From: Chloroflexota bacterium
Lineage (GTDB): Bacteria; Chloroflexota; Ktedonobacteria; Ktedonobacterales; Ktedonobacteraceae
Length of the DNA: 40,096 bases
Direction: 5' to 3'
Assembly: GCA_005879655.1 (NCBI GenBank)
Contig: VBJK01000068.1
Location: 1-40,096 of the forward strand
Under the pieces are notes generated by a model. That model saw only the letters and a list, made by a program, of their open reading frames with translations. It did no database searches and was not told the DNA's origin. A program made the translations under genes and the position numbers. This document shows positions 7,526 to 15,771 of the stretch, one piece after another. The stretch's first letter is position 1; each line of letters begins with the position of its first letter.

Positions 7526-8731
7526 ATGAATAACTGGTACTTACTCGCAGCCATTCCGGTATTCGGGTTGCTAGTATTCGTACATGAACTGGGACATTTT
7601 TTGACGGCAAAGTGGGCTGGGATTCGTGTAGAGGAGTTTGGCCTGGGATTTCCTCCCAACATCGTTGGCTTTCGACGACGTGACCAGGGTGGTTGGGAAG
7701 TCATCTGGTTTGGGCGGCACCGCGATAGTGATCTTAGCGCAAAGCAAAACCCATTTTCGGGTACCAGTGGAGGCGTGAGTGTTGAGAGTCAGGCTTCTCA
7801 GCATACCATTTATTCGCTGAACCTACTGCCAATAGGTGGCTTTGTACGTATGCCAGGCGAGAATGGCGATGTGAACGACGAGAGTGGCAACTACGATCCT
7901 CAGAGCTTTGCTGCAAAGTCGGCGGGCAAGCGTATTATCGTCCTCTGTGCAGGTGTGGTGATGAACCTCCTGCTGGCGATCGTGCTTTTTACTCTTGCCT
8001 ACAGTGCTGGTGAGCCGACCTTCCCGCCGCAGATTGGAAAAGTTGTACCGGGTTCACCAGCTGCGCTAGCGGGCTTGCGTCCTGATGACACGATTGTCAG
8101 TGTCAATAATCAGCCGGTCCAGCAATTTAATGATGTGGTCACGATCGTTGGTCAGATTACTGCTGCTGCTGATAAACAGCATGAGCAAAAAGTGCCAGTG
8201 ATCCTGAGTGTTTTGCATAAAGGAGAACGTACTCCTCAGACGTTGCGTGTGGATGCGCTGGTAAATCCTCCCAAGGGTCAGGGGCATATGGGTGTTGGCC
8301 AGAAAGTGGTCTTTGTCAGTTCTCCAATCTGGTTGGCCCCCTATAAGGGAGTGATTCATACCTATGAAGTAACACATGAGTTCATTCATCAGCTTATTGC
8401 GATGATCACAGGTGCTGTGAAGCCGGAGATAGCAGGCCCGGTGGGGATCGTCAATATCACCGGTCAGGTAGCCCAGACCATTCCAGATGCTGGTTGGTGG
8501 CCGATTCTCAGTTTGACAGCGGTCTTAAGTCTCAACCTGGCGGTAGTAAATATCCTGCCCTTCCCGGCGTTGGATGGTGGGCGCATTGTACTCGTTTTGA
8601 TCGAGGTGATACGTGGTGGCAAGCGTCTGAAGCCGGAGCGTGAAGGGCTTATTAATCTGATTGGTATGGCAATCTTACTGGCCCTAATGGTCGTCATCAC
8701 TATCACTGATGTGATGCGTTTGGGCAGTTAA
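7526..8731 (+). CDS. rseP: M50 family site-2 metalloprotease (RseP-like)
   Basis: An intramembrane zinc protease that cleaves membrane-anchored regulators such as anti-sigma factors. The zinc motif HELGH lies at residues 20-24 in the first membrane segment, and the third-ligand motif NILPFPALDGGR lies near residue 350. A single PDZ domain sits in the middle (around VVPGSPAALAGLRPDD). E. coli RseP has two; one PDZ is normal in Gram-positive and Chloroflexota homologues. Between HELGH and the conserved SLNLLPIGGFVRMPGE there are about 60 extra hydrophilic residues of low complexity. The length is 401 residues. Its position between dxr and ispG is widely conserved. The substrate is unknown. Confidence 0.93.
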   Translation: MNNWYLLAAIPVFGLLVFVHELGHFLTAKWAGIRVEEFGLGFPPNIVGFRRRDQGGWEVIWFGRHRDSDLSAKQNPFSGTSGGVSVESQASQHTIYSLNLLPIGGFVRMPGENGDVNDESGNYDPQSFAAKSAGKRIIVLCAGVVMNLLLAIVLFTLAYSAGEPTFPPQIGKVVPGSPAALAGLRPDDTIVSVNNQPVQQFNDVVTIVGQITAAADKQHEQKVPVILSVLHKGERTPQTLRVDALVNPPKGQGHMGVGQKVVFVSSPIWLAPYKGVIHTYEVTHEFIHQLIAMITGAVKPEIAGPVGIVNITGQVAQTIPDAGWWPILSLTAVLSLNLAVVNILPFPALDGGRIVLVLIEVIRGGKRLKPEREGLINLIGMAILLALMVVITITDVMRLGS

Positions 8732-8749
8732 TCGGAGTGTGTAGGAATT

Positions 8750-9988
8750 ATGCGAAGGAAAACACGGCAGATCCATGTTGGTAATGTAGTTATTGGTGGT
8801 ACTGCGCCTATCGCAGTGCAGTCAATGACCACGACGTATACGCGCGATGTGGCGAGCACCGTTGCACAGATTCAGCGTTTGGAGGATGTAGGGTGCGAAA
8901 TTGCTCGTGTGGCGGTACCTGAGATGGAAGATGCAGTGGTGCTGAGAGAGATCAAGAAGCGTATTCATATCCCGCTGGTAGCGGATATTCACTATAATCC
9001 AGAGCTTGCGCTGGAAGCGATTCGCCAGGGGGTTGATAAGGTGCGTATTAATCCTGGGAATCTGCTCAATGGGCGTAAATCTCTGGAGCAGATTGTTGCC
9101 GCTGCACAGGAGCGCGGCATTGCAATGCGCATTGGTGTCAACTCTGGTTCTATTGATGCTCTGGACAAGAAAGCGCAGCTGCAACGTATCCAAGTACGTT
9201 TGCGCGATGATGGAGTGTTGGAGCGGACTGATCCTGCTGAAGCACGTCGTAACGAGCGTGAACAGCTGGCAGAGCGTATGGTGACGCGTGCACTGGAGTA
9301 TATCAGTTGGTGTGAGGAGATGGATTATCATGAGATCGCTGTCTCGCTGAAGTCATCCTCGGTATTGACTGCTGTGGAGGCGTATCGTCGTTTCTCGCAG
9401 CGTTCGGATTATCCGTTGCATCTCGGTATTACTGAGGCTGGTACGCTGGTGACTGGTGCTGTGAAGTCTGCGGTGGGTCTCGGCCTGCTGTTAGCGGAGG
9501 GTATTGGTGATACTATACGGGTAAGTCTGAGTGCTGAGCCGGAGGAAGAGATTCCGGTGGCCTACGAGATTCTGCGTTCGTTGGAGTTGCGTAATCGTGG
9601 TGTGACTTTCGTCTCTTGTCCCTCGTGTGGTCGTGTCGAGATTGATGTGATTGGTGTGGCTAATGAGGTGGAGAAGCGCTTAGCGAAGGTACAGACGCCC
9701 ATTCATGTTGCCGTGATGGGCTGTGTGGTTAATGGTCCGGGCGAGTCGCGCGATGCTGATGTGGGCTTGGCGGGTGGTAAGGGCAAGGGTGTTATTTTCC
9801 GCAAGGGTGAGGTTGTCAAGACAGTGCCGGAGGATCAATTCCTCGATGCGGTACTGAAGGAGGTAGCGAGTCTCTTGCCGGAGCATGAGGCGCGGGTGGT
9901 TTATCCTGAAGGTGGTATTAAAGAGGTTGCGGGTACGCATCGTACGCGCCATGAGGGAATGAATCTGCCTATTTTGCAGCGGTCATGA
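8750..9988 (+). CDS. ispG: 4-hydroxy-3-methylbut-2-en-1-yl diphosphate synthase (flavodoxin/ferredoxin)
   Basis: IspG (GcpE) reduces the cyclic MEcPP to HMBPP using a 4Fe-4S cluster, the penultimate step of the MEP pathway. The N-terminal TIM-barrel domain begins with GGTAPIAVQSMTTTYTRD and has VRINPGN and MRIGVNSGS. The C-terminal cluster domain has CPSCGR (Cys290 and Cys293) and MGCVVNGPGE (Cys325 plus the nearby Glu), the usual three Cys and one Glu ligands. The length is 412 residues, close to the compact bacterial form without the plant-type insert. It starts 18 nt after the protease gene. Its TGA shares the palindrome TCATGA (9983-9988) with the stop of the convergent WalJ-like gene. 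Confidence 0.97.
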   Translation: MRRKTRQIHVGNVVIGGTAPIAVQSMTTTYTRDVASTVAQIQRLEDVGCEIARVAVPEMEDAVVLREIKKRIHIPLVADIHYNPELALEAIRQGVDKVRINPGNLLNGRKSLEQIVAAAQERGIAMRIGVNSGSIDALDKKAQLQRIQVRLRDDGVLERTDPAEARRNEREQLAERMVTRALEYISWCEEMDYHEIAVSLKSSSVLTAVEAYRRFSQRSDYPLHLGITEAGTLVTGAVKSAVGLGLLLAEGIGDTIRVSLSAEPEEEIPVAYEILRSLELRNRGVTFVSCPSCGRVEIDVIGVANEVEKRLAKVQTPIHVAVMGCVVNGPGESRDADVGLAGGKGKGVIFRKGEVVKTVPEDQFLDAVLKEVASLLPEHEARVVYPEGGIKEVAGTHRTRHEGMNLPILQRS

Positions 9989-11011
9989 GGTTGTGTAGAA
10001 AGAAGTGGAATCCCAGATTTGGCCCATATCGGGTGGGAGCGCAGCAATCGTCATCAGGGAGAGATCGACGCCAGCACTCTGGAGATGTGTACGCATATGA
10101 TCTATCGCTAATTGTGGCGTGTTGTTGATCTCGCTGAGATGGGCCAACCACAGACAGCGTTTGCTATGCAAGGACCATGCTTTGAGAACGGCACGGGACG
10201 CTTGAGCATTTGAAAGATGCCCTTGAGGACTCATAATGCGTCGCTTCACAGACTGAGGATAAGGGCCGGAGAGCAGGCGCTCTCGATGATAATTGGCTTC
10301 CAAAATTAACAGATCCGCATGGCGCATAGCCTTGAGCATCTGAGTAGTCGGTGTGCCAGTATCTATAGCGATGCAGACTTGGTATCTATCGGCGCAGAGC
10401 AGGTAGCCACAAGGAGCAACAGCATCGTGGGAAGTTGCAAAAGAAGTCACTTCAACGTCGCCAAAGAGACGCTGCGATCCAACAGGGAAGGGCACAAAAA
10501 GACTGTTCAGATCATCGGGCCAACTTGCTGCGACGGTCTGTGGATAGCCAGTCTCAAATGCTTTTTGTACCGTTGTCTCGTTCTCTATGGGTACTGATCC
10601 ATTGACTTCAGATTGTGCTTGTTGTGCCTCAGACAATGACAACTCATCAGGAGAGGGAGCTATAAGTGAAGCATTCAATGATGCTCTGTTTCTTGCCTCT
10701 GCCCTGCGTGCATCTGCCTGGATGGCTTTCTCAACAAAATGCTTAACCGCTTCAAGCGTACGGGGATCAGCGATCACTGGCATGGCATCATACTTCATAA
10801 ACATGGGGATGGCTTGGATATGATCGCTGTGTTCATGCGTCACGAAGATAGCAGAAAGCTGTGATGGAACAACCTCAAGGGTAAGAAGACGTTGCAGAAT
10901 GGTACGGGCACCCAAGCCTGCATCGACAAGGAAGCGTGTACGGCCTTGTGGTCCAGCTTCGACAAAGAAAGCGTTGCCGCTACTACCACTGCCTAGTGAA
11001 ACGACGCGCAT
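9983..11011 (-). CDS. MBL-fold metallo-hydrolase, WalJ/YycJ-like
   Basis: A metallo-beta-lactamase-fold phosphodiesterase or nuclease of the YycJ/WalJ type, linked in Firmicutes to DNA repair and the WalRK region. It opens with MRVVSLGSGSSGNAFFVE, and the metal motif THEHSDH lies near residue 60. SHDAVAPCGYLL and a later ILEANYHRE supply other family positions. The length is 342 residues against about 265 usual. The excess is one insertion near residues 100-175, rich in Ala, Ser, Glu and Asn and probably disordered. The ATG at 11011 has AAAGGAG upstream and a strong promoter at 11092-11119. No walRK genes are nearby, so the cellular role is uncertain. Confidence 0.85.
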   Translation of the reverse strand: MRVVSLGSGSSGNAFFVEAGPQGRTRFLVDAGLGARTILQRLLTLEVVPSQLSAIFVTHEHSDHIQAIPMFMKYDAMPVIADPRTLEAVKHFVEKAIQADARRAEARNRASLNASLIAPSPDELSLSEAQQAQSEVNGSVPIENETTVQKAFETGYPQTVAASWPDDLNSLFVPFPVGSQRLFGDVEVTSFATSHDAVAPCGYLLCADRYQVCIAIDTGTPTTQMLKAMRHADLLILEANYHRERLLSGPYPQSVKRRIMSPQGHLSNAQASRAVLKAWSLHSKRCLWLAHLSEINNTPQLAIDHMRTHLQSAGVDLSLMTIAALPPDMGQIWDSTSFYTTS

Positions 11012-11091
11012 GCTCAGCTCCTTTAGCTTTCCTCTTGTCATTGACCATGCTTACTCTCTCCATCATATGCAAAATCTGTTGCTCTTTCGAT

Positions 11092-11119
11092 TTTATATAG
11101 TTATCAGAGTAATTGTCAA
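11092..11119 (-). promoter_or_regulatory. Promoter of the WalJ-like gene
   Basis: On the minus strand, a consensus TTGACA (11119-11114), a 16-nt spacer and TATAAA (11097-11092). Initiation near 11085 gives a 5' leader of about 75 nt to the ATG at 11011. Nothing else in the 300-nt gap to the divergent RRM gene stands out, apart from a weak plus-strand candidate (TTGTCA at 11113, TACTAA at 11135). Confidence 0.75.
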
Positions 11120-11311
11120 GTGGGTATAAAAAGGTACTAATTACTTATGTAATAAAGGCTCTGCTTTGAATTTGAAGACAAGGGAATAAGTTACTCGCCG
11201 AGTGTGTTTCTGTAAGTGTATGACATCACAAAGAAATTGGATCGCTTCTGTGGGAAATGGTTTCTCCGAGCATCAATGGGAAAAGAGATGTTTACACAGG
11301 AGTAGAGACAC

Positions 11312-11626
11312 ATGAGACTTTATGTAGGGGGTCTCCCTTATCAAACGACCGAGCAAGATCTTGTTGATCTTTTTGCACAGATAGGACAGGTGACTTCAGC
11401 TTCGGTCATCACGGATCGTGAGACAGGACGCAGCAAAGGGTTTGGCTTTGTCGAAATGAGTACCGACCAAGAAGCACAAGCCGCCATTGAGCAGCTGAAC
11501 GGAACCCTTCTAGGAAATCGAACGATCACTGTCAATGAGGCGCGTGAGCGCCAGGCGTCAGGCGGTAGAGGATTTCAGGGAAGAGAGCGATCTTCAAACA
11601 CGAGCTATCGGGGCGGACGTTACTAA
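11312..11626 (+). CDS. RNA-binding protein with one RRM domain
   Basis: A small single-stranded RNA-binding protein resembling the cold-inducible Rbp proteins of cyanobacteria. Residues 1-80 form one RNA recognition motif: RNP2 is LYVGGL at residues 3-8 and RNP1 is KGFGFVEM near residues 44-51, both with the aromatic residues used for base stacking. The final 22 residues are Gly/Arg/Ser-rich (an RGG-like tail), giving 104 residues in all. ACAGGAG precedes the ATG, and a strong terminator follows at 11675. The gene is monocistronic. The upstream gap of 300 nt leaves room for a long leader, as cold-shock genes often have, but no known element is recognisable. RNA targets are unknown. Confidence 0.93.
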   Translation: MRLYVGGLPYQTTEQDLVDLFAQIGQVTSASVITDRETGRSKGFGFVEMSTDQEAQAAIEQLNGTLLGNRTITVNEARERQASGGRGFQGRERSSNTSYRGGRY

Positions 11627-11674
11627 ATTCCAACATCCGGTAGCATGAAGCGTTCAGAAAAAATGTTTAGATCA

Positions 11675-11716
11675 CAAAGAAGGTTAGCCCATGGGCTGGC
11701 CTTCTTTGTTTATTTT
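11675..11716 (+). terminator. Terminator of the RRM gene
   Basis: CAAAGAAGG (11675-11683) pairs with CCTTCTTTG (11700-11708), and the inner AGCCC/GGGCT pair closes on a two-base loop. TTTATTTT follows on the plus strand. This is a classic rho-independent terminator. It may also serve the convergent ATP-grasp gene, because the opposite strand has some T residues after the stem. Confidence 0.88.
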
Positions 11717-11772
11717 CCCCTTGAAGTATACTCTGCCATAAGTTGTTGTGTATAGCTTCAAATCACACTTAG

Positions 11773-12903
11773 TCAGTCTACTGCTTCAAATATTTTCTTA
11801 TAAAACATTCTCATGCGCATATATTGCTTCTCTCCGCTTGCCGCATAGTTATCAAGACCGGGCGACCCATTCAATTCAAGAATACTATACTCTGCATGAG
11901 CGTCTTCTATATTTGAGCAGGCAATATCAACTCCGCAGAAGGCTAATCCCATCTGTGCAGCTACTGTGATACAAAGAGCACGCCAATAGGGGGATATCTT
12001 CTCCGTATAATCTTCGATTACGCCCCCTTTCGAGAGGTTAGCAACTTCGTAGACTGGATAGCTGACACCCTCTGGCAAGATTGTCTCTAGCTGATAGTGT
12101 TTCCTTGCTAATTGTTGGGCTATGCTGATGTCATCCATATCTATCAGTGCAGTACGTTGTGTAGACTCAAAAACTCGTTGTGCTCGCTGTAATAACTCTT
12201 TGATTGTTGCTGTGCCATTGCCCTCTATCGAGAGTGGACGACGTTGATAGCAAGCGATCATTTCATCTTGTAAGACCACAACTCGATACTCGCTCCATGC
12301 AACTGCCTGCTCTACTAAAATTCGCTCAATGTGCTTTGCTTGATAGTCGGCGAGGATAGCTTCAAGATCGTTGCGCTCCCAGCATTTGTTGACACCTTTG
12401 CCTCGTGATCCTTCATTGGGCTTAATAAAGCATGGGTAGTCGAGGGCGGAGGTGATATAGTCAGCTATCTGCTCGATAGTGTTATGGCCTTGAAAAGCAT
12501 ATTTTACAAGTGACTTGTCTAGCTCGTAGACGTATTGAGGCAGTAGGAAGACTTTGCCTGGTGGGGTCTGGTATCCCAGGCGTTCTAAAAAGTATTTGGT
12601 GTAGCCTTTGTCTTTGACGATCTCTTGAGAGCCGGAGGGGTTGATGCCTATGTTTGAGCCTTTGAAGAGACGGACGGCCCCGTTCTTGTACGCTATACGC
12701 ACGGCATAGCCGTATTGTGGTTCGATGGTGATGTCTTGGATGGTGGGTAGTTCTCCGTTGAGAAAGAGGTCTACGAGTATTCTTGTTACTAGGGAATAGT
12801 GGGGCTTAACTGTTAGCGTCATGAGCCAATTTCTCATTTGTATGGTGTTGATTTCCAATATATGAGATTTCTCTTGCTTGATCTCTTCCAACCACATCTT
12901 CAA
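11773..12903 (-). CDS. ATP-grasp ligase, CphA/GshAB-like, substrate unknown
   Basis: An ATP-grasp enzyme of the carboxylate-amine ligase class. Its nearest recognisable relatives are the ATP-grasp domains of cyanophycin synthetase and GshAB. CFIKPNEGSRGKGV is the nucleotide-binding loop. EYRVVVLQD followed by YQRRPLSIEGNGTATIKELL copies the CphA pattern. The C-terminus has GGVIEDYTEKISP, CGVDIACS and LELNGSPGLDNY with the Mg-binding Glu and Asn. The first 100 or so residues are a small domain unlike the Mur-ligase or N-terminal domains of CphA, so it does not make cyanophycin by itself. The length is 376 residues from TTG at 12903, or 374 from ATG at 12897; AGGAGG fits either. A HicB-like gene lies 66 nt upstream on the same strand. 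The substrate is unknown. Confidence 0.82.
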   Translation of the reverse strand: MKMWLEEIKQEKSHILEINTIQMRNWLMTLTVKPHYSLVTRILVDLFLNGELPTIQDITIEPQYGYAVRIAYKNGAVRLFKGSNIGINPSGSQEIVKDKGYTKYFLERLGYQTPPGKVFLLPQYVYELDKSLVKYAFQGHNTIEQIADYITSALDYPCFIKPNEGSRGKGVNKCWERNDLEAILADYQAKHIERILVEQAVAWSEYRVVVLQDEMIACYQRRPLSIEGNGTATIKELLQRAQRVFESTQRTALIDMDDISIAQQLARKHYQLETILPEGVSYPVYEVANLSKGGVIEDYTEKISPYWRALCITVAAQMGLAFCGVDIACSNIEDAHAEYSILELNGSPGLDNYAASGEKQYMRMRMFYKKIFEAVD

Positions 12904-12969
12904 TGTTTCCTCCTGTCCTGGCCGTTAAAAATAACTGGGCAGATCTGAAGGTTGAAATAAGCCTTCTAG

Positions 12970-13197
12970 CTAGTCTGGATATATTCTTGGTGGTGGAAGA
13001 GATTCCCCATGCTTCTTTGCATCATTGATGAGCATTTCCAGAACTTCTTTCCCATTTTTTACTGCTTCATCAGAGGTATCTCCGTGTGTCGCAGGCATAT
13101 AAACTTGTTGTGCCCATTCCGGTAGTGTCACGAGATACGCTTGATCTTGTTCTGACCATTCAATGAGCATTGAGTACTGAATAGGTGAACTGCTCAT
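12970..13197 (-). CDS. HicB-like protein (orphan)
   Basis: A 75-residue protein with the partial RNase-H-like fold of HicB antitoxins: YSMLIEWSEQDQAYLVTLPEW, then a TPATHGDTSDEAVKNG-like turn and the helix KEVLEMLINDA, ending in a PPPRIYPD tail. No C-terminal helix-turn-helix is present. HicB normally pairs with a small HicA RNase toxin. None is visible: the 200 nt upstream holds tRNA-Val and its terminator, and the downstream gene is an ATP-grasp enzyme. It is therefore probably one of the many solitary HicB-like proteins. The ATG has AAGGA upstream. A 13-codon run of another frame overlaps the start as ATGA but is too short to call. Confidence 0.82.
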   Translation of the reverse strand: MSSSPIQYSMLIEWSEQDQAYLVTLPEWAQQVYMPATHGDTSDEAVKNGKEVLEMLINDAKKHGESLPPPRIYPD

Positions 13198-13370
13198 GCT
13201 TTATCCTTTTTTGCCTTTTTAAGGTCTTCAAGCATATTTCTTACAGCTTTTTCCTGGTAAGGTTGATTGCTAATGTATATAGTACCATATGACACGGCCT
13301 GCTTGAGAGTATGGCAAGTACGGTTGGTGCAGAGACGCTTGATGTCTTGCTGTTCATCTCTGCAAGCGAC

Positions 13371-13407
13371 AAAAAAAGAGACAGCTCTATAATCTAAAGC
13401 TATCTCT
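13371..13407 (-). terminator. Terminator after tRNA-Val
   Basis: On the minus strand, AGAGA-AGCT pairs with AGCT-TCTCT around an 11-nt loop, with one mismatch, and is followed by seven T. It starts 10 nt after the tRNA 3' end. Confidence 0.85.
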
Positions 13408-13416
13408 TCTCAAAAA

Positions 13417-13490
13417 TGGGCAATACAGAACTCGAATCTGTGACCTCCACGATGTCAACGTGGCGCTCTAACCAACTGAGCTAATTGCCC
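13417..13490 (-). tRNA. tRNA-Val (GAC)
   Basis: A complete 74-nt cloverleaf on the minus strand. The acceptor stem is GGGCAAT against ATTGCCC with discriminator A. The D arm contains TAGCTCAGTTGGTTAGAG. The anticodon stem CCACG/CGTGG holds the loop TTGACAT (anticodon GAC, valine). The T arm contains GATTCGAGTTC. CCA is not encoded. Confidence 0.96.
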
Positions 13491-13503
13491 TCGGATATGC
13501 AAT

Positions 13504-13532
13504 ATAATAGCATTGCCTACTCATCTTGTCAA
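13504..13532 (-). promoter_or_regulatory. tRNA-Val promoter
   Basis: On the minus strand, TTGACA (13532-13527), a 17-nt spacer and TATTAT (13509-13504). The predicted start is a few bases before the tRNA 5' end at 13490. This is a near-consensus housekeeping promoter. Confidence 0.88.
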
Positions 13533-13622
13533 GCACCTTTGGCGGCGAATTTTTGCAGCACGTCAGAATTCTCTCTCCGCGGACAGTTGCGCACAGGATG
13601 CGCAGGCTCTGGGGCTGATCCG

Positions 13623-13631
13623 TGGTACAAT
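13623..13631 (+). promoter_or_regulatory. Extended -10 element at the aroK-aroB start
   Basis: TGGTACAAT at 13623-13631 fits the extended -10 pattern TGnTANNNT and lies 6 nt before the ATG at 13638. Initiation 7 nt after the hexamer would fall on the A of the ATG. No Shine-Dalgarno is present, so the mRNA may be leaderless. No convincing -35 box sits at the correct spacing. Confidence 0.5.
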
Positions 13632-13637
13632 ACCGCT

Positions 13638-15356
13638 ATGCAACATATATTTTTGATCGGGCTGTCTGGTAGCGGGAAAAGTACCGTGGGTCGTCTATTG
13701 GCTCAGCGTTTAGATAGAACCTTGCTTGATATCGATGCGCTCATTGAACAGGAGTGTGGTAAGCGCATCCCGGCAATTTTTGCACAACATGGGGAAGCGT
13801 ATTTCCGCGCCTGCGAGAGTCGCATACTGGCGAAAGTGACGCAGGAGACAGCCGGTAGTGTCATCGCAACAGGCGGCGGCATAGTGATACGTCCAGAGAA
13901 TCGCACGCTGATGACCGAGCGTGGTGTGCGCATCTTCTTACAGGTCAATCCGCAAAGTGCGCTAGAACGTTTGCAGGCGCAACAAGCCGCCGCATTGGCT
14001 AGCGGAGTTGCACCAGAAACACGTCCCCTGCTGGCTGGTGCTGATCCCCTTGCAACATTACAAGACTTATATAATGCTCGTGCCGCTTGGTATCAAGAGG
14101 CTGAGTTTTGTTGCCGGACAGACGGAAAAAGCGCTGCACAAGTTGTGCAGGAGGTTATCGCTATGCTGCTGAGTGCAGGAAAATTAGAGGGGGCCGCCCC
14201 GATCGTGCGACACATTCGTGTGGGCAATGGCTATGACGCAGTTGTTGAGTGGGGAGGAGTAGGCCGTTTGGGTCAGTATCTCGCCCAGCTGGGCTTGCCG
14301 CCACGGGTCTTCCTCTTTACTGATAGCAATGTTGCTCGTCTTTACAGCCAGCGGCTCATACAACAGCTAACACAGGCCGGTTTTGAGCCTCACCTTTCTA
14401 TCATACCCGCTGGCGAAGCGAGCAAGTCTGAGCAGCAACTCAGTGCTATTTATGACTGGTTGCTTGAGCATAAAGCCGAGCGCCGTGAAGCCATCATCGC
14501 CTTTGGTGGTGGTGTCGTGGGGGATATGGTAGGCTATGCGGCGGCAACGTACTTACGTGGTGTGCCCTTGATTCAGGTGCCCACTTCTTTGCTGGCACAA
14601 GTCGATGCCGCAATTGGTGGTAAAACAGGTATTAATCATGCCAGAGGTAAAAATCTGATCGGGGCCTTTTACCATCCTCGCCTCGTGCTGGCTGATCCTG
14701 CGACATTACTGACCTTACCACAACGGGAGCGTATCGAGGGATGGGCAGAAATTGTAAAGTATGGTATCATACTTGATGCTGAATTCTTCGCTTTGTTGGA
14801 GACGAATGTGGACAGCTTACGAGATTTTTCTCATCCTCCTATTGCGCTGCTTTCACAAATCATTGCTCATAGTATTAACTTGAAGGCCAGAGTGATTGAA
14901 GAAGATGAGCGAGAACTGGGATTGCGTGCCATCTTGAACTACGGTCATACCATTGGACATGCGTTAGAGAATGTGTCAGGTTATGGTGAGTGGTTGCATG
15001 GTGAAGCCGTTTCATTGGGTATGGTTGGAGCAGCACAATTAGCTCATGAGGCAGGACTGTTTAGCGCAACTGATATGGAGCGACAAAACACCTTGCTTGC
15101 AGCTCTGGGATTACCAATTGTCTATCAGGGTACTATCCAGGCACAAGATATACTAGCCAAGATCCAGTTCGATAAGAAAGTTGATCGTAAGCGGGTACGC
15201 TGGGTAATGCCCCGGCGTATTGGCGAAGTCGTGGTAACGCAGATGCCAGATGATCTGGTAGCACGCGTCATAACAGCGTTTTTTGTGGAAAAGAGGCCAA
15301 ATGCTCACTATCCTGGTATTGAACGGACCGAATCTGAATACACTGGGAACTCGTGA
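13638..15356 (+). CDS. aroKB: Bifunctional shikimate kinase / 3-dehydroquinate synthase
   Basis: A fusion of two shikimate-pathway enzymes, 572 residues. Residues 1-175 are shikimate kinase: Walker A GLSGSGKST, the shikimate-binding Asp in LLDIDALIE, GEAYFRACE, ATGGGIV and the lid Arg in TRPLLAG. Residues about 190-560 are 3-dehydroquinate synthase, which cyclises DAHP using NAD and zinc: PAGEASKS, FGGGVVGDMVGYAAATYLRG, VPTSLLAQVDAAIGGKTGINH, KNLIGAFYHP and NYGHTIGHALE with the zinc-binding His. The steps are not consecutive in the pathway. I start at the ATG at 13638; the frame is open back to 13485 but crosses the tRNA-Val promoter. The last 56 nt overlap aroQ, so the two are probably translated together. 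Confidence 0.95.
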   Translation: MQHIFLIGLSGSGKSTVGRLLAQRLDRTLLDIDALIEQECGKRIPAIFAQHGEAYFRACESRILAKVTQETAGSVIATGGGIVIRPENRTLMTERGVRIFLQVNPQSALERLQAQQAAALASGVAPETRPLLAGADPLATLQDLYNARAAWYQEAEFCCRTDGKSAAQVVQEVIAMLLSAGKLEGAAPIVRHIRVGNGYDAVVEWGGVGRLGQYLAQLGLPPRVFLFTDSNVARLYSQRLIQQLTQAGFEPHLSIIPAGEASKSEQQLSAIYDWLLEHKAERREAIIAFGGGVVGDMVGYAAATYLRGVPLIQVPTSLLAQVDAAIGGKTGINHARGKNLIGAFYHPRLVLADPATLLTLPQRERIEGWAEIVKYGIILDAEFFALLETNVDSLRDFSHPPIALLSQIIAHSINLKARVIEEDERELGLRAILNYGHTIGHALENVSGYGEWLHGEAVSLGMVGAAQLAHEAGLFSATDMERQNTLLAALGLPIVYQGTIQAQDILAKIQFDKKVDRKRVRWVMPRRIGEVVVTQMPDDLVARVITAFFVEKRPNAHYPGIERTESEYTGNS

Positions 15357-15753
15357 ACCCTCTCTTTACGGAACGGTCACCCTGGAACAGATACACGAAA
15401 AATTACGGCAGCACGGCACAAGCTTAGAGGTGAGTGTGGAGTGTTTCCAGTCGAATCATGAAGGTGCATTGATCGACTATATCCAAGAGCATACAGAGAC
15501 GGCTGATGGACTGATTATTAATCCGGGTGCATTCACACATTATGCTCTTGCCTTGCGTGACGCGCTGGCTTCGCTCAAGATGCCAATCATCGAAGTACAT
15601 CTGAGCAATATCTATGCTCGTGAAGAGTTCAGGCATCATTCCGTCATCGCACCTATAAGCCGTGGGCAGATTACTGGTCTGGGTTGGCGTGGTTATCTAT
15701 TGGCAGTAGATGCGCTGGCCGCATTAATTCGTGAGCAGCGTGCGGAAGGATAA
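15301..15753 (+). CDS. aroQ: 3-dehydroquinate dehydratase, type II
   Basis: The type II dehydroquinase removes water from 3-dehydroquinate to give 3-dehydroshikimate. It forms a dodecamer of flavodoxin-like subunits. ILVLNGPNLNTLGTREPSLYG contains the catalytic Tyr and the flexible-loop Arg. FQSNHEGALIDYI, INPGAFTHYALALRDAL, EVHLSNIYAREEFRHHS and the late GLGWRGYLLA complete the family. The length of 150 residues is standard. The start ATG lies within the final 56 nt of aroK-aroB. The order places the enzyme for the step after AroB directly downstream. Confidence 0.96.
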   Translation: MLTILVLNGPNLNTLGTREPSLYGTVTLEQIHEKLRQHGTSLEVSVECFQSNHEGALIDYIQEHTETADGLIINPGAFTHYALALRDALASLKMPIIEVHLSNIYAREEFRHHSVIAPISRGQITGLGWRGYLLAVDALAALIREQRAEG

Positions 15754-15771
15754 GAGAAGGAGAGTAAATAT

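Noticed and set aside
13194..13295. Possible 33-codon minus-strand ORF (GTG start) overlapping the HicB-like start as ATGA
   Set aside because: The overlap is suggestive of coupling, but there is no ribosome-binding site and the frame runs back into the tRNA-Val terminator. It does not resemble HicA.
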